Positions 15,107 through 24,114 of a stretch of DNA of 64,000 nt are shown in pieces. The number at the start of each line of letters is the position of its first letter. The first letter of the stretch is position 1. Under the pieces are notes generated by a model that saw only the letters and a program-made list of their open reading frames with translations, ran no database searches and had not been told where the DNA came from. A program made the translations under genes and the position numbers. Location: the NCBI GenBank assembly GCA_963714125.1, contig OY970234.1:2914001-2978000 (forward strand), read 5' to 3'. Source of the DNA: CAWCAW01 sp963714125 (GTDB taxonomy: Bacteria > Actinomycetota > Acidimicrobiia > Acidimicrobiales > UBA8190).

Positions 15107-16039
15107 CTAGCGGGGCGTGATTCCCCACCTGGCTCGCCACGTCTCTGCCGGCTCGAGCCTCACGATGTCAGTGCCGCTTCGCAGGGCATCAGGCGGGCAT
15201 GTCATGGGCTCGATGGCAATCGAACGACGACGCTGTTGGGGGTCCAAGGTGTCGCCCGTGAAGATCATGATGTAGTTGAAACGTTCGTCCATCCACAGCG
15301 TCACGCCGCGCGTTCCTTCGCTGTTGTCGAGTTCCACTCGAGCCACGCCGTCGTCATCGCGCCACAGTTCCGTGTAGGCGGTGTCGAGGCGAGTCGTCCC
15401 GACAGGCCGGCTCGCCGTGAAGTCGTACTCCGTGCGCGACACCGCAGTCTCCTCGACGGGCAGGCCGCGATCGTCGGTAATGAGTCGCCGTTGGGCGGGC
15501 ACCTGGATCCGGGTGGTGTCGATGGTCGGGGTTCCCACCGTCACGTACGGATGAAACCCGAGACCGATAGGAGCAGGAACATCGTCGAGATTGGTCACCC
15601 TGGCCGTCACACTCAACCCGTCGCGTCCTAATCGATACTCGATGAACAACTGCACAGCCCACGGATACGCGGGTTGGGGATGCAAACGACAACCCAACGT
15701 CACCACGTTCTGAGCCCTCGACTCGAGCCGCCACGGCATCCAGCGCACCAAACCGTGAATGGCGTTGCGACGGGCGGGCTCGTCCCACGCCGCTTGGGCA
15801 TGGCGTCCGTCGAAGATGTAGCGACCCTGACCGAGTCGGTTCGGCCATGGAGCCAGCACTTGCCCTCGGCCACCCCCGCACATCTCCGATGCATCGAATC
15901 CGTCGATGACATTCACATCCCCCACCGTGTACGAGCGCAGCGTGGCGCCGATCTCGGTGATGACGGCGGCGTGGCGCCCATGACCGATGACGTGCTGCTC
16001 CCCCGAGGGAGGAAGCGTCGGGTACGGCGATACGGGCAT
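15107..16039 (-). CDS. Aldose 1-epimerase family protein
   Basis: A 310-residue galactose-mutarotase-fold enzyme, which would interconvert alpha and beta anomers of an aldose. Catalytic features are visible: the first histidine in NAIHGLVRW, the second in IGLGFHPYV, and the general base glutamate in SIAIEPMTCPPDA. GGGRGQVLAPWPNRL is the typical substrate-loop block. Length fits the family. No signal peptide. It is divergent from surE with about 100 bp between. The sugar substrate cannot be told from sequence. Confidence 0.9.
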   Translation of the reverse strand: MPVSPYPTLPPSGEQHVIGHGRHAAVITEIGATLRSYTVGDVNVIDGFDASEMCGGGRGQVLAPWPNRLGQGRYIFDGRHAQAAWDEPARRNAIHGLVRWMPWRLESRAQNVVTLGCRLHPQPAYPWAVQLFIEYRLGRDGLSVTARVTNLDDVPAPIGLGFHPYVTVGTPTIDTTRIQVPAQRRLITDDRGLPVEETAVSRTEYDFTASRPVGTTRLDTAYTELWRDDDGVARVELDNSEGTRGVTLWMDERFNYIMIFTGDTLDPQQRRRSIAIEPMTCPPDALRSGTDIVRLEPAETWRARWGITPR

Positions 16040-16145
16040 GAGACATCTTTCATCGGGCCAAAGGCGGGCACCGGTATGGTAGACGCCAGGTCATATTTCA
16101 GTGCCTTGACCCTGGACGTCCCGGCATCCACAGCGAGGTGGTCGA

Positions 16146-17033
16146 GTGCGCATACTGGTCACCAACGACGACGGCGTACGTGCCCCCGGCATCGCCGCCC
16201 TGGCGCATGTGGCTGCCGACAGTGGCCATGACGTCATCGTGGTCGCCCCCATGGTCGACTACAGCGGCGCCGGCGCCGCCGTCGGCCCCATCCACTCGCG
16301 TGAGGGCGTGGACTACGAGTCCTATGCCATCGCCGGTCTTGAAGGCATCCCTTCCTTTGGCATCGACGGACCCCCGGCGCTGGCGGTAATCCTGGCCTGC
16401 GTCGGAGGTTTCGGGCCCCGGCCTGACATCGTGCTGTCGGGCATAAATCACGGGGTGAACGTTGGTCGCTCGGCACTGCACTCGGGCACCGTCGGTGCCG
16501 CCCTCACCGCCGCTCACTTCGGGTTGAGATCGTTGGCGGTGTCGATCCGCTACGGAGACGCTCCCGTGCCTTGGGACTGCCCGGCGTCGTTGGCTGCCGC
16601 TCTCGTTCCCGTGCTGGTCGATGCCGACGCCGGCACCATGCTCAACCTGAACGTCCCTGACGTGTCGTTAACCGAACTCCGAGGTCTGCGCCACGGATCA
16701 CTGGGCCGGGGAGGCGCCATTCGATCCGCCGTGCAAGAGGGCGCAACAGGAGCCGACCTCCCCCACCTCTCATTGCCGGCGACACCATCAGGGACGCTTC
16801 GACTCGATCTGGTCGCTCCCGGATCGAACCGCGACGACGATCCCGGTACCGACAGCGGGCTGCTGGCCCATGGGTTCGCCTCACTGACGCCGTTGGTGGG
16901 GGTACGTGAAGCGGGACCGGAGTCCAAGGATGTGGTCGCCGCCGCGCTCGAGGCCTTGTATTTAGTGGCTGGTGTCGGTCCGGGCGATCCGGGCGATCCG
17001 GGTGACCCCGACCATGGCAACCTTCGTCAGTAA
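16146..17033 (+). CDS. surE: 5'/3'-nucleotidase SurE
   Basis: A 295-residue SurE-type metal-dependent nucleoside monophosphate phosphatase. The metal site is at the N-terminus: N7, D8, D9 (VTNDDG), then a serine in DYSGAGAAV and an asparagine in LSGINHGVNVG, followed by SGTVGAALTAA. It is longer than most SurE proteins because of a variable C-terminal third. The last codons carry a 9-bp tandem repeat encoding GDP units (about 16980-17004). The start is GTG. The stop overlaps the tail of the convergent small ORF. Confidence 0.92.
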   Translation: MRILVTNDDGVRAPGIAALAHVAADSGHDVIVVAPMVDYSGAGAAVGPIHSREGVDYESYAIAGLEGIPSFGIDGPPALAVILACVGGFGPRPDIVLSGINHGVNVGRSALHSGTVGAALTAAHFGLRSLAVSIRYGDAPVPWDCPASLAAALVPVLVDADAGTMLNLNVPDVSLTELRGLRHGSLGRGGAIRSAVQEGATGADLPHLSLPATPSGTLRLDLVAPGSNRDDDPGTDSGLLAHGFASLTPLVGVREAGPESKDVVAAALEALYLVAGVGPGDPGDPGDPDHGNLRQ

Positions 17034-17125
17034 GGGCCGTCGCAGCAGCTGTCGCGCCAACCACACGCCGGGCACCGGTAGTGGGCGTGCTCGGGGGCCA
17101 TGGCCGACCCGCACGCCAAGCACAT
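17027..17125 (-). CDS. Zinc-ribbon mini-protein
   Basis: Encodes 32 residues with two CxxC pairs (MCLACGSAM, then YRCPACGW) and a terminal DSCCDG. This motif order (CxxCG..M..H.HYRC..CG.RDSCC) resembles short actinobacterial zinc-ribbon proteins. The frame stays open to 17368, so a longer start is possible, but the upstream residues are low-complexity and no ribosome binding site decides the matter. It overlaps the 3' end of surE by seven bases. Function unknown. Confidence 0.5.
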   Translation of the reverse strand: MCLACGSAMAPEHAHYRCPACGWRDSCCDGPY

Positions 17126-17368
17126 CGTCGACAGATCGCATGCGGGCGCTGACGTCGTCCCCGCTTTGTCCGCAGACACCGTCGTCGTGCCGACCCCATC
17201 CTCAGACCCACGCCCCGGCAGTTGCACGGGCCCACGGTACCGACCACCCGACCCCTGCCGAGGGACCCTCGGCGTGACCCGGGCCGCTCGGAGCGACGCC
17301 GAATCCTCACAAAGAGCGACGTGATCTGTAGTGTCCTGACGGAACGTCAGACGAAGGATCTCTGACAA

Positions 17369-17840
17369 ATTCCCTGTTAAAGCGCCTTAACGAGGCGTGG
17401 CAGCGGGAACGGGCCCCGGCCTTCGAACCTCACCCGGTGCGGTCGAAGTTTGCGCCCCCGTGCACAAGCTGCTTACGCTTCTTGAAGAACCACGCCGGAC
17501 CACGTCTTGGCGACAGCCTGAGGAGTCTGTCGTTCTGGACACAAAGGACGTGCGGTCGCGTGGGCATGCCGATGGGCCGATCCCGTCGACGCGTCCGCCG
17601 CTTTCGGCGTGGGTCCAACCCCACATATGACCAATCGACACCACCGCAGACCCTGCACGGGAGGCGCCTGACGCCTAGACCCAGGGCTGCTCCGTCTGCA
17701 CCTCGTTCGGACTGAAGTCCAGGACCGCCCGCCGCGTCGCGGCGCCGGTGCCGCGAGACGAATGCTCAGACGACGGACGCCCGCATTCCCAAGCCGATCT
17801 GGAGCCCTCCGGGGATTCCGAGACTTCAAGGAGGCGCAAG
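17369..17840. other. Long leader before the Rpf-like gene
   Basis: No gene supported. Rpf genes in actinobacteria often carry a c-di-AMP (ydaO-type) riboswitch in such a leader; I looked for its conserved blocks and did not recognise them. The last bases provide AAGGAGG (17828-17834). Confidence 0.45.
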
Positions 17841-18485
17841 ATGCGGAAGCACCGACTCTATGGCGTTGTCATCGCCGTGCTTCTCGGTGTGGGACTAAAC
17901 CCACGACCGATCTTTGCCCATGTCATCACCGGTACCGACTCGAGTCGGACCGGTTCACAGTTTGTGTCGGCGGATTATTCCGTGCGACAGGTATATGTCG
18001 ATCAACGGGGGGCGGTCACTCGCCCCACGTCGAAGCGACCCGGTACGGACAAGTTCGTCCTCTCTGAGTCAGAAACAGCCAACGGAGCCACGCTGACGGC
18101 ACTCACGTCATTCGTTCCGCCACCACCGCCACCACCGCCACCACCACCGCCACCACCACCAGCGGCACCGGCACCCCATCCGGCACCGGCGCCAGTAGTG
18201 GCCGCTACTCACGCGTCGGTGACGGCACCCGCGGCGCGCTCAACATCGTCGGGCGCGTGGGCCGAGCTGCGGTGGTGTGAATCAAGGGACAACTATGCCG
18301 ACGACACCGGCAACGGGTACTACGGCGCTTATCAATTCTCGCTGGCCACGTGGCGCTCGCTCGGACTGGGCGGTCTTCCTTCGAGTGCGCCCGCGGCCAC
18401 GCAAGACAGTGCCGCGCAAGAACTCGAGGCGCGCAGTGGTTGGGCGCAGTGGCCCGTGTGTGGGCGCGACCTCAGCGTGACGTGA
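17841..18485 (+). CDS. Rpf-like (resuscitation factor) transglycosylase
   Basis: A 214-residue exported protein. The signal peptide covers about residues 1-27 (basic MRKHRLYG, then VVIAVLLGVGL). A short domain and a polyproline run encoded by CCA repeats (about 18114-18165) follow. The C-terminal transglycosylase-like domain is typical of Rpf: WAELRWCESRDNYADDTG, with the catalytic glutamate in WCES, then YYGAYQFSLATW, and a second cysteine in WPVCG for the conserved disulfide. Rpf proteins cleave peptidoglycan glycan strands and promote exit from dormancy. AAGGAGG six bases upstream fixes the ATG; an ORF start at 17748 is rejected. Confidence 0.9.
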   Translation: MRKHRLYGVVIAVLLGVGLNPRPIFAHVITGTDSSRTGSQFVSADYSVRQVYVDQRGAVTRPTSKRPGTDKFVLSESETANGATLTALTSFVPPPPPPPPPPPPPPPAAPAPHPAPAPVVAATHASVTAPAARSTSSGAWAELRWCESRDNYADDTGNGYYGAYQFSLATWRSLGLGGLPSSAPAATQDSAAQELEARSGWAQWPVCGRDLSVT

Positions 18486-18646
18486 TGTCCAACGTCACAC
18501 GTGTGGCGTCCTCGGTCGGTGTCGGCGCTCCGCGGTGCAACCGCAGCGGCGCTGGCGCCACCGGGGGCGACCACACCACAGCGCCCGACTTTGGCCCATT
18601 GACCAGGGGTGCTCCCCACTCCGGAGCATTTCGGTAGGGTCGTGGC

Positions 18647-19648
18647 ATGAGTGAGACGGACGCTCGCGGTAGCGGCGCCAGCTCCGCTGGCCAAGGACAA
18701 CGCGCCTCGGAAGAATCAAGAGAATCGACGCAGGTGACTGCGAAGTCCCGCGGATGGCTCTCTTCTTTCACCGGGCTTTTCGAACGACGGCTCTTCGATG
18801 AAGGTGGCTTTGAAGTCGACGGGCGGTATCTCCACTACGAATCTCACGGCAGTGGTCCTCGCGTCGTCGTGTTCTTGCACGGTTTGCTCCTGGACACGCA
18901 GATGAATCGCCGCTTGGCCGCGGATCTGGCCGAACGCGACTTTCGCGTCATCCTGCTCGACCTGCCCGGTCACGGACGTTCGGATAAACCGCGTCACGCC
19001 TCGGCTCACCGCATCGACTCGTATTCCCGTCATGTGGTCGCCTTGCTCGACGCGCTCGGCATCGATGAAGCCGTTGTCGGCGGCGTGTCACTGGGCGCCA
19101 ACGTCAGCTTGCAAGTCGCTGTGGATGCACCCGAAAGGGTGCGCGGCCTCCTTGTCGAGATGCCTGTCTTGGAGTGGGCCGTCCCTGGCGCCGCGGTGGT
19201 GTTCTTGCCCATGTTGCTTGGAGTCCACTACATCAGTCCGGTGGCGAGAGTCATCGCCTCGGTGGCCCGCAAGGTTCCCAAGACATCGATCGGTGCGCTC
19301 GACAGTCTCATCACCACGTTCTCGCTTCAGCCCGAGGAAGCCGCGGCCGTCCTTCACGGCATGCTGGTGGGTCCGATTACGCCGACCTACGAGCAACGTC
19401 AAGCCATCAAGGCTCCCGCTCTCGTCATCGGTCACAAGGTCGACTTCATCCACCCCTTCACCGATGCCGACCACCTCACCCGCCAGCTGCCCAATGCCCG
19501 CCTGCTCGAGGCGCACTCGATCATGGAGCTACGCGTGTTCCCCGATCGCCTCACCGGTGAGATCGCTCAGTTCCTGGACCACGTGTGGGGCCGGCCCCGG
19601 CTGAGGCAACCTTCGGTGCCGCGCCCGGCTCGAGCCCGGGGAGCCTGA
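18647..19648 (+). CDS. Alpha/beta hydrolase
   Basis: A 333-residue alpha/beta-hydrolase-fold protein. The oxyanion block is FLHGLLLDT (about residue 78), the nucleophile elbow GGVSLGANV (serine near residue 148), and a late acid region HKVDFIHPFTDADHL. The final histidine is probably in EAHSIMELR. The N-terminal 30 residues are Ser/Gly/Ala-rich and probably disordered. No signal peptide. Substrate unknown; lipases, esterases and epoxide hydrolases share this layout. It stands alone, with an Rrf2 regulator convergent downstream. Confidence 0.85.
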   Translation: MSETDARGSGASSAGQGQRASEESRESTQVTAKSRGWLSSFTGLFERRLFDEGGFEVDGRYLHYESHGSGPRVVVFLHGLLLDTQMNRRLAADLAERDFRVILLDLPGHGRSDKPRHASAHRIDSYSRHVVALLDALGIDEAVVGGVSLGANVSLQVAVDAPERVRGLLVEMPVLEWAVPGAAVVFLPMLLGVHYISPVARVIASVARKVPKTSIGALDSLITTFSLQPEEAAAVLHGMLVGPITPTYEQRQAIKAPALVIGHKVDFIHPFTDADHLTRQLPNARLLEAHSIMELRVFPDRLTGEIAQFLDHVWGRPRLRQPSVPRPARARGA

Positions 19649-19697
19649 CCGGCTTTCGTCGGGCACACACGACAACGCCACCTCGACGGTCAATCCG

Positions 19698-20150
19698 TCA
19701 GCGGGGCGCCCAGGCATCAGGGTCCTCGGTGAGCTTGGCCACTCGCTTGGGCAAACGCCCGGCCACGACGTCTTGCAAAGTGACTTGGTCGAGAACCGAA
19801 CGCAGGCTGGCCCGGACAGCCACCCAGACGTCTTGCAGATGTTCGGCGGCGCCCTCGTAGACGGTCATCTCGGGCCGTAACCCACGGACCTCAGCCAGCG
19901 GACCGTCGAGGGCCCGCATCACGTCGGCCACGCTGATGGCCGAGGCCGGGCGAGCCAGGCGATACCCACCTTCGGAGCCCCGTTGGCTGGCCACGATCCC
20001 GGCTCGGCGCAGGTCGTTCAGGATGGCGCCCAGGAACTTGGCCGGCAGCCCCTGTCCCTCGGCCAAGGCCTCGGTGGTGCTCGGCTTTCCTTCGTCGGCC
20101 AATACGAGCAGGGCACGCATGCCGTAATCGACCTTGGCGGGGATGTGCAT
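19698..20150 (-). CDS. Rrf2-family regulator without cluster cysteines
   Basis: A 150-residue winged-helix regulator: MHIPAKVDYGMRALLVLADE, TTEALAEGQGLPAKFLGAIL, GIVASQRGSEGGYRLARPA (the wing), then VADVMRALDGPL. Family members such as IscR and NsrR bind an Fe-S cluster through three cysteines after the wing; this protein has no cysteine at all, so it cannot sense that way and may respond to a ligand or partner. It is divergent from the DUF4193-like gene across a 172-bp spacer. Confidence 0.9.
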   Translation of the reverse strand: MHIPAKVDYGMRALLVLADEGKPSTTEALAEGQGLPAKFLGAILNDLRRAGIVASQRGSEGGYRLARPASAISVADVMRALDGPLAEVRGLRPEMTVYEGAAEHLQDVWVAVRASLRSVLDQVTLQDVVAGRLPKRVAKLTEDPDAWAPR

Positions 20151-20322
20151 ATAGGGATTCTGCCCGTTGGCCGCCGCCTCGTGGGGCTCAAGGGGGCACG
20201 AGCTCGTCGCACCGGGAATCGAGCTGGGGACCGGGGCGCCTCCTGGGGCGAAAAATCCCTTGCCATAGGGGGTCGGCGGGCAGAAGCTGAGATTGTCGTC
20301 GCGTCGATGGGAGCGTCGTCAG

Positions 20323-20826
20323 ATGCTGTCCATATACATCGAAGAGCACTTCGTCGAGGGCGAGCCCGAGCTTGAGCCTCCTGAGGAGCTGGCCATCGGG
20401 GAGTTCGACGAGGAGGCCCAACTCGAAGCGGGCCTCGACAACGAAGACGTGCTCGAACAAGACGTTGAGGAATCGTTGTTGGAAGAGACGTTGGAGAACC
20501 TCGTCGGCGGCGAGAGCGACAATGACGAGACCGAGGCAGCGAGAGGCATCGATACGTCGGCTCTCATCGACGCCGACTCCCTTGACGAACTGGATCTGGA
20601 TGACCTTGAGGACTTCGAGGAGAGTCTGGACCGGATCCTCGAACGCCGCACGGCGTCGGATCACGAGGAGTCAGACCAAAACGAGCGCCTCGAGGCACCG
20701 GCATCGGCGGGCTCTATCGGACCGGTACAGGCCACGGAGTTCGTGTGCCGCTCATGCTTCTTGGTTCGCAGCGACGTGCTCCTGGCCGACGCCGCCACCC
20801 GCACCTGTCGCGACTGCGCCTTTTAA
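20323..20826 (+). CDS. DUF4193-like acidic zinc-ribbon protein
   Basis: A 167-residue, very acidic protein. Most of it is a Glu/Asp-rich, probably disordered region. The last 40 residues form a compact module with paired cysteines (FVCRSCFLVRSDVLL...RTCRDCAF), a likely zinc ribbon ending at the C-terminus. The arrangement matches DUF4193 proteins, which are common in actinobacteria and of unknown function. The ATG at 20323 precedes the conserved start; an upstream TTG at 20293 is less likely. Confidence 0.8.
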   Translation: MLSIYIEEHFVEGEPELEPPEELAIGEFDEEAQLEAGLDNEDVLEQDVEESLLEETLENLVGGESDNDETEAARGIDTSALIDADSLDELDLDDLEDFEESLDRILERRTASDHEESDQNERLEAPASAGSIGPVQATEFVCRSCFLVRSDVLLADAATRTCRDCAF

Positions 20827-20904
20827 GAGCGACGACCGCCTCCAAAAGACCGAGCTCGGTGGCCAATGTGCCCCGGTGGCATCCGGTCCGCTACAACTGC
20901 GGCC

Positions 20905-21726
20905 GTGAGTAACCCTGATATCGGCTCCGGTCCTGTCGATCCCACCGTGGCCCCCACCCGGCGACGCCGCACCATCGTGGTCACGGGTTCGGCCTCGGGG
21001 ATCGGGGCGGCCGTGCGGGCTCGGTTCGAGCGCAGTGGGGCCCGGGTGGTCGGAGTCGATCTCCACGACGCCGAGGTCACCGCTGATCTCGGCGATGCGC
21101 CGGGCCGCGCTGCCGCTGTCGCCGACGTGGTGGATCACACCGCAGGCCAGCTCGACGGGGCCGTGTTGTGCGCCGGTGTCGGTCCCCACATCGCGCCGGC
21201 CGAAATCATCGCGGCCGTCAATTTCTTTGGAACTCTGCACGTCCTCGACGGGCTCTTGCCCACCCTGGCGAGTGGCGAGGCGCCTTCGGCGGTGGTCATC
21301 GCCTCGAATTCCGCCGGGATCACTCCCCCACATCTTGGACTGCTCGACGCCTTCGCGTCAGGAGGCGAGGCGGCCGCCCGCGCCCTGTCGAACGAACTCG
21401 ACGGTGCCACCGTCTACGGCATGAGCAAGCTGGCCTTGACTCGAGCGATACGGCGCCGGGCAAAACCATGGGCCGACGCCGGCGTCCGCTTAAACGCGGT
21501 GGCGCCGGGACCGATCGACACTCCGCTGCTGGCGGGATCACGACGCGACCCGGTCCTCGGCCCCCTCGTCGACGCGTTACCCATCCCCCTCGGGCGTCGG
21601 GGCACACCGACCGAGATCGCCGCCGCCATCGCCTTTCTCCTTGATCCTGTCAACGGGTTCGTCCACGGATCCGTGCTGTTCGTCGACGGTGGAACCGATG
21701 CGCAACTCCGGCCGGACGGGCTCTGA
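20905..21726 (+). CDS. Short-chain dehydrogenase/reductase
   Basis: A 273-residue classical SDR. The nucleotide-binding motif is TGSASGIG (about residues 28-35), the catalytic Tyr and Lys are in VYGMSKLAL, and the serine is in IASNSAGI. After the active site comes VAPGPIDTPLL, and the end is GSVLFVDGGTDAQLRP, typical of the 3-alpha-hydroxysteroid-dehydrogenase type. The GTG at 20905 gives a conventional N-terminus; an ATG at 20866 is possible. It would use NAD(P)(H) on an unknown alcohol or ketone. Confidence 0.85.
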   Translation: MSNPDIGSGPVDPTVAPTRRRRTIVVTGSASGIGAAVRARFERSGARVVGVDLHDAEVTADLGDAPGRAAAVADVVDHTAGQLDGAVLCAGVGPHIAPAEIIAAVNFFGTLHVLDGLLPTLASGEAPSAVVIASNSAGITPPHLGLLDAFASGGEAAARALSNELDGATVYGMSKLALTRAIRRRAKPWADAGVRLNAVAPGPIDTPLLAGSRRDPVLGPLVDALPIPLGRRGTPTEIAAAIAFLLDPVNGFVHGSVLFVDGGTDAQLRPDGL

Positions 21727-21754
21727 GACGAGACCTGCTTGTCGCCGGGGCCAG

Positions 21755-22159
21755 CTAATCGTCGCTGTCGCGAAACGTCCGGTCGCGCTTTCGCTCGGAC
21801 TGGCGCCGTTTGTCTTTGAGGCGTCGGGCCCGGGCTGCTTTTGAAGGGGCCGTGGCCTTACGCGGTCGCTCGATGCGCAGACCATCGGCGAGCCGAGCGG
21901 ACAGTCGTGTCAGGGCAACTTGGCGATTGCGGGCCTGCGAGCGCTCCTCCCCTACCGCCACGCGTACCTCTGGGCCCAACCGGTCCATCAGCCTGGCCCG
22001 CTGGCGAGGCCCCAACGAGGGAGACGACGCCACGTCGAAGCGCACTTCGGCGCGTGTGCTGGCTTTGTTGGCGTGCTGCCCCCCGGGACCGCCACTGGTG
22101 GTGAAGCGCCACTGAAGCTCATCAAGAGGAATGGCAAGGCGCGCCGTCACGCGCAGCAC
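21755..22159 (-). CDS. arfB: Ribosome-rescue peptidyl-tRNA hydrolase ArfB
   Basis: A 134-residue release-factor-like protein that frees peptides from ribosomes stalled at mRNA ends. The GGQ motif is present in TTSGGPGGQHANK, preceded by IPLDELQWRF. The basic C-terminal tail (KAARARRLKDKRRQSERKRDR) is the part that enters the empty mRNA channel. The start is uncertain: GTG at 22159 or 22150 fits normal ArfB length, while the frame stays open as an Ala-rich extension to a GTG at 22300 and beyond. It is divergent from the next SDR gene. Confidence 0.88.
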   Translation of the reverse strand: MLRVTARLAIPLDELQWRFTTSGGPGGQHANKASTRAEVRFDVASSPSLGPRQRARLMDRLGPEVRVAVGEERSQARNRQVALTRLSARLADGLRIERPRKATAPSKAARARRLKDKRRQSERKRDRTFRDSDD

Positions 22160-22397
22160 GGTGCCTGCGGCCCGGGGTGCCGGGGTACTGCCACCGGCCC
22201 CACCTGCGGCCTCGGTTTCGGCATCGGAGGCCTGGGCGTCGGCATGAGAGGTCCGAGCACCCTCGGCGCCCGACGACGCACTGCGGTCAGCTTCAGCCAC
22301 CGTCGTTCTCGGCCACTCGCACGGCGCCACCGTACCGAGCCGACCCCGACGGCGGTAGCGTGCGCCCGCAGATGTTGACAGCCGGGAGGGACCGTCG

Positions 22398-23135
22398 ATG
22401 ACAGAGGACGTGCGCGGCAAGGTGGTCCTGGTCACGGGGTCCTCGAGCGGGATCGGAGCCGCTACCGCCCGGGCTTTTGCCGCGGCCGGTGCTTCGGTGG
22501 TGGTCAACTCGTCCCGCTCCGTCGAGGCCGGGCAGGCCCTCGCCGATGAGCTCCCCGGGGCGAGCTACGTGCAAGGAGACATCGCCGACGAGAACGATGC
22601 GCGCCGCTTGGTGAACGAGGCCGTCGAGCGTCACGGGCGCCTCGACGTTCTGGTGAACAACGCCGGCACCACCGAAGTCATCCCTCATCATGATCTCGAG
22701 GCCGTCACCCCCGAGATCTGGCGGCGCATTCTCGACGTGAACGTCATCGGCACGTGGCAGGTGTCGGTTGCCGCCGTCCCCCACTTGCGGGCCGCGGGCG
22801 ACGCCGCCATCGTCAACGTCTCGTCCATCGCCGGACATCGACCTGCGGGGAGTTCCATCCCCTACGCCGCTTCCAAAGCCGCGCTGAGCCACATGACGAC
22901 GTTGCTCGCCAACGTGCTCGGGCCCGAGATCCGCGTTAACGCCGTGGCCCCGGGACTGGTGGACACGCCGTGGACCGAGGACTGGGACTTGGTGCGAGCT
23001 TTCGTCACACAACAAGCGCCCCTCCAGCGCAGCGGCCTGCCTGAGGACATTGCGCACGTCATTCTCAGCTTGGCCACGGCGTCGTATGTGACCGGAGAGA
23101 CCGTCCTCGTCGACGGTGGTCTGCACCTGCGCTGA
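22398..23135 (+). CDS. FabG-like short-chain dehydrogenase
   Basis: A 245-residue SDR with VTGSSSGIG (about residues 12-20), the NNAG motif, the catalytic serine in VNVSSIAG, and tyrosine and lysine in IPYAASKAAL. It ends TGETVLVDGGLHLR. The architecture is that of 3-oxoacyl-ACP-reductase-type enzymes, but the substrate is unknown. GGGAGG lies upstream of the ATG. An LLM oxidoreductase follows closely (about 30 bp), so the two may be one unit. Confidence 0.9.
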   Translation: MTEDVRGKVVLVTGSSSGIGAATARAFAAAGASVVVNSSRSVEAGQALADELPGASYVQGDIADENDARRLVNEAVERHGRLDVLVNNAGTTEVIPHHDLEAVTPEIWRRILDVNVIGTWQVSVAAVPHLRAAGDAAIVNVSSIAGHRPAGSSIPYAASKAALSHMTTLLANVLGPEIRVNAVAPGLVDTPWTEDWDLVRAFVTQQAPLQRSGLPEDIAHVILSLATASYVTGETVLVDGGLHLR

Positions 23136-23164
23136 GTACCAACACGCCATCGAGGAGGATGACG

Positions 23165-24040
23165 ATGAAGATCGACGTTTGGCTACCCACCGCCAATCCC
23201 TTCACCACCGGCGAATACCTCGCCGCCGTGGGGCGGGAGTCCGACGCCCGAGGGATCGGCACGATATGGGTGGGCGAGCACGTCGTGATGTTCGATCACT
23301 ACGAGTCCAGCTATCCCTATGCGGCCGACGGGCGGATGCCGGCCGGTCCGGGCATGGGGCTGCTCGAGCCGTTCACGACCTTGGCGTTTCTGGCCGCGCA
23401 CACCACCACGGCGCGACTGGGTACGGCCATGTGCCTTCTTCCCCAACGCAACCCGGTGTACACGGCCAAAGAAGTCGCCACGGTGGACTGGCTGTCGGCA
23501 GGGCGCGTCGACTTCGGCATCGGGGTGGGATGGCTTCGCGAGGAATTTGATGCGTTGCAAGCGCCGTGGCCCCAGCGCGGGGCCCGTACTGACGAGTACT
23601 TGGACGTGCTGCGCAGCTTGTGGTGCGAGGACCCGTCCTCGCACCAAGGCACCTTCTACACCCTGCCACCGTGCAACTTCTTTCCTAAGCCTGTGCAATC
23701 GCCGCACCCCCCCGTCCATGTGGGAGGCGAGAGCGACGCCGCCCTGCGACGAACGGCGCGTCACGGCCAGGGCTGGCACAGCTTCAACCGCTCGCCCGAT
23801 GAGCTGAGCATTCCCCTGACGCGTCTCGAGGAGCTCCTCACCGACGAGGGGCGGACGTCGGCGGAGATCACGGTCACGGTGAGCCCGTACTTCAAGGAAA
23901 TGCATGCCGAGGATGTCGAGCGCTACGCCGAAGCTGGTGCCGACGCTGTCGCCGTCTTGATCTTCGCCGGCTCGGCCGCCGAAATTCCCGCCGCATTCGA
24001 CGCTCTTGAGCCCCACCTGGAGCGGGCCCGAGCGTGCTAG
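23165..24040 (+). CDS. LLM-class F420-dependent oxidoreductase
   Basis: A 291-residue luciferase-like TIM-barrel protein. Start region MKIDVWLPTANPFTTGEY; family blocks TIWVGEHVV, FLAAHTTTARLGTAMCLLPQRNP, AKEVATVDWLSAGRVDFGIGVGW and PPVHVGGESDAALRR. Proteins of this type usually bind reduced F420 and move hydride to or from an organic substrate; the cofactor is inferred, not shown. GAGGAGG at 23152-23158 supports the ATG at 23165 rather than 23159. It follows an SDR gene by 30 bp. Confidence 0.85.
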   Translation: MKIDVWLPTANPFTTGEYLAAVGRESDARGIGTIWVGEHVVMFDHYESSYPYAADGRMPAGPGMGLLEPFTTLAFLAAHTTTARLGTAMCLLPQRNPVYTAKEVATVDWLSAGRVDFGIGVGWLREEFDALQAPWPQRGARTDEYLDVLRSLWCEDPSSHQGTFYTLPPCNFFPKPVQSPHPPVHVGGESDAALRRTARHGQGWHSFNRSPDELSIPLTRLEELLTDEGRTSAEITVTVSPYFKEMHAEDVERYAEAGADAVAVLIFAGSAAEIPAAFDALEPHLERARAC

Positions 24041-24114
24041 TTCCATCCGTGGCCTGAAACACCCCATGGTGTAGCTTCGGCCCATCGCCCAGGGCTGGAC
24101 AGGGAGCTTCTGAG

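Noticed and set aside
17369..17840. ydaO (c-di-AMP) riboswitch before the Rpf-like gene
   Set aside because: I looked for the conserved blocks of this RNA and did not find them; left as an open question rather than a feature.
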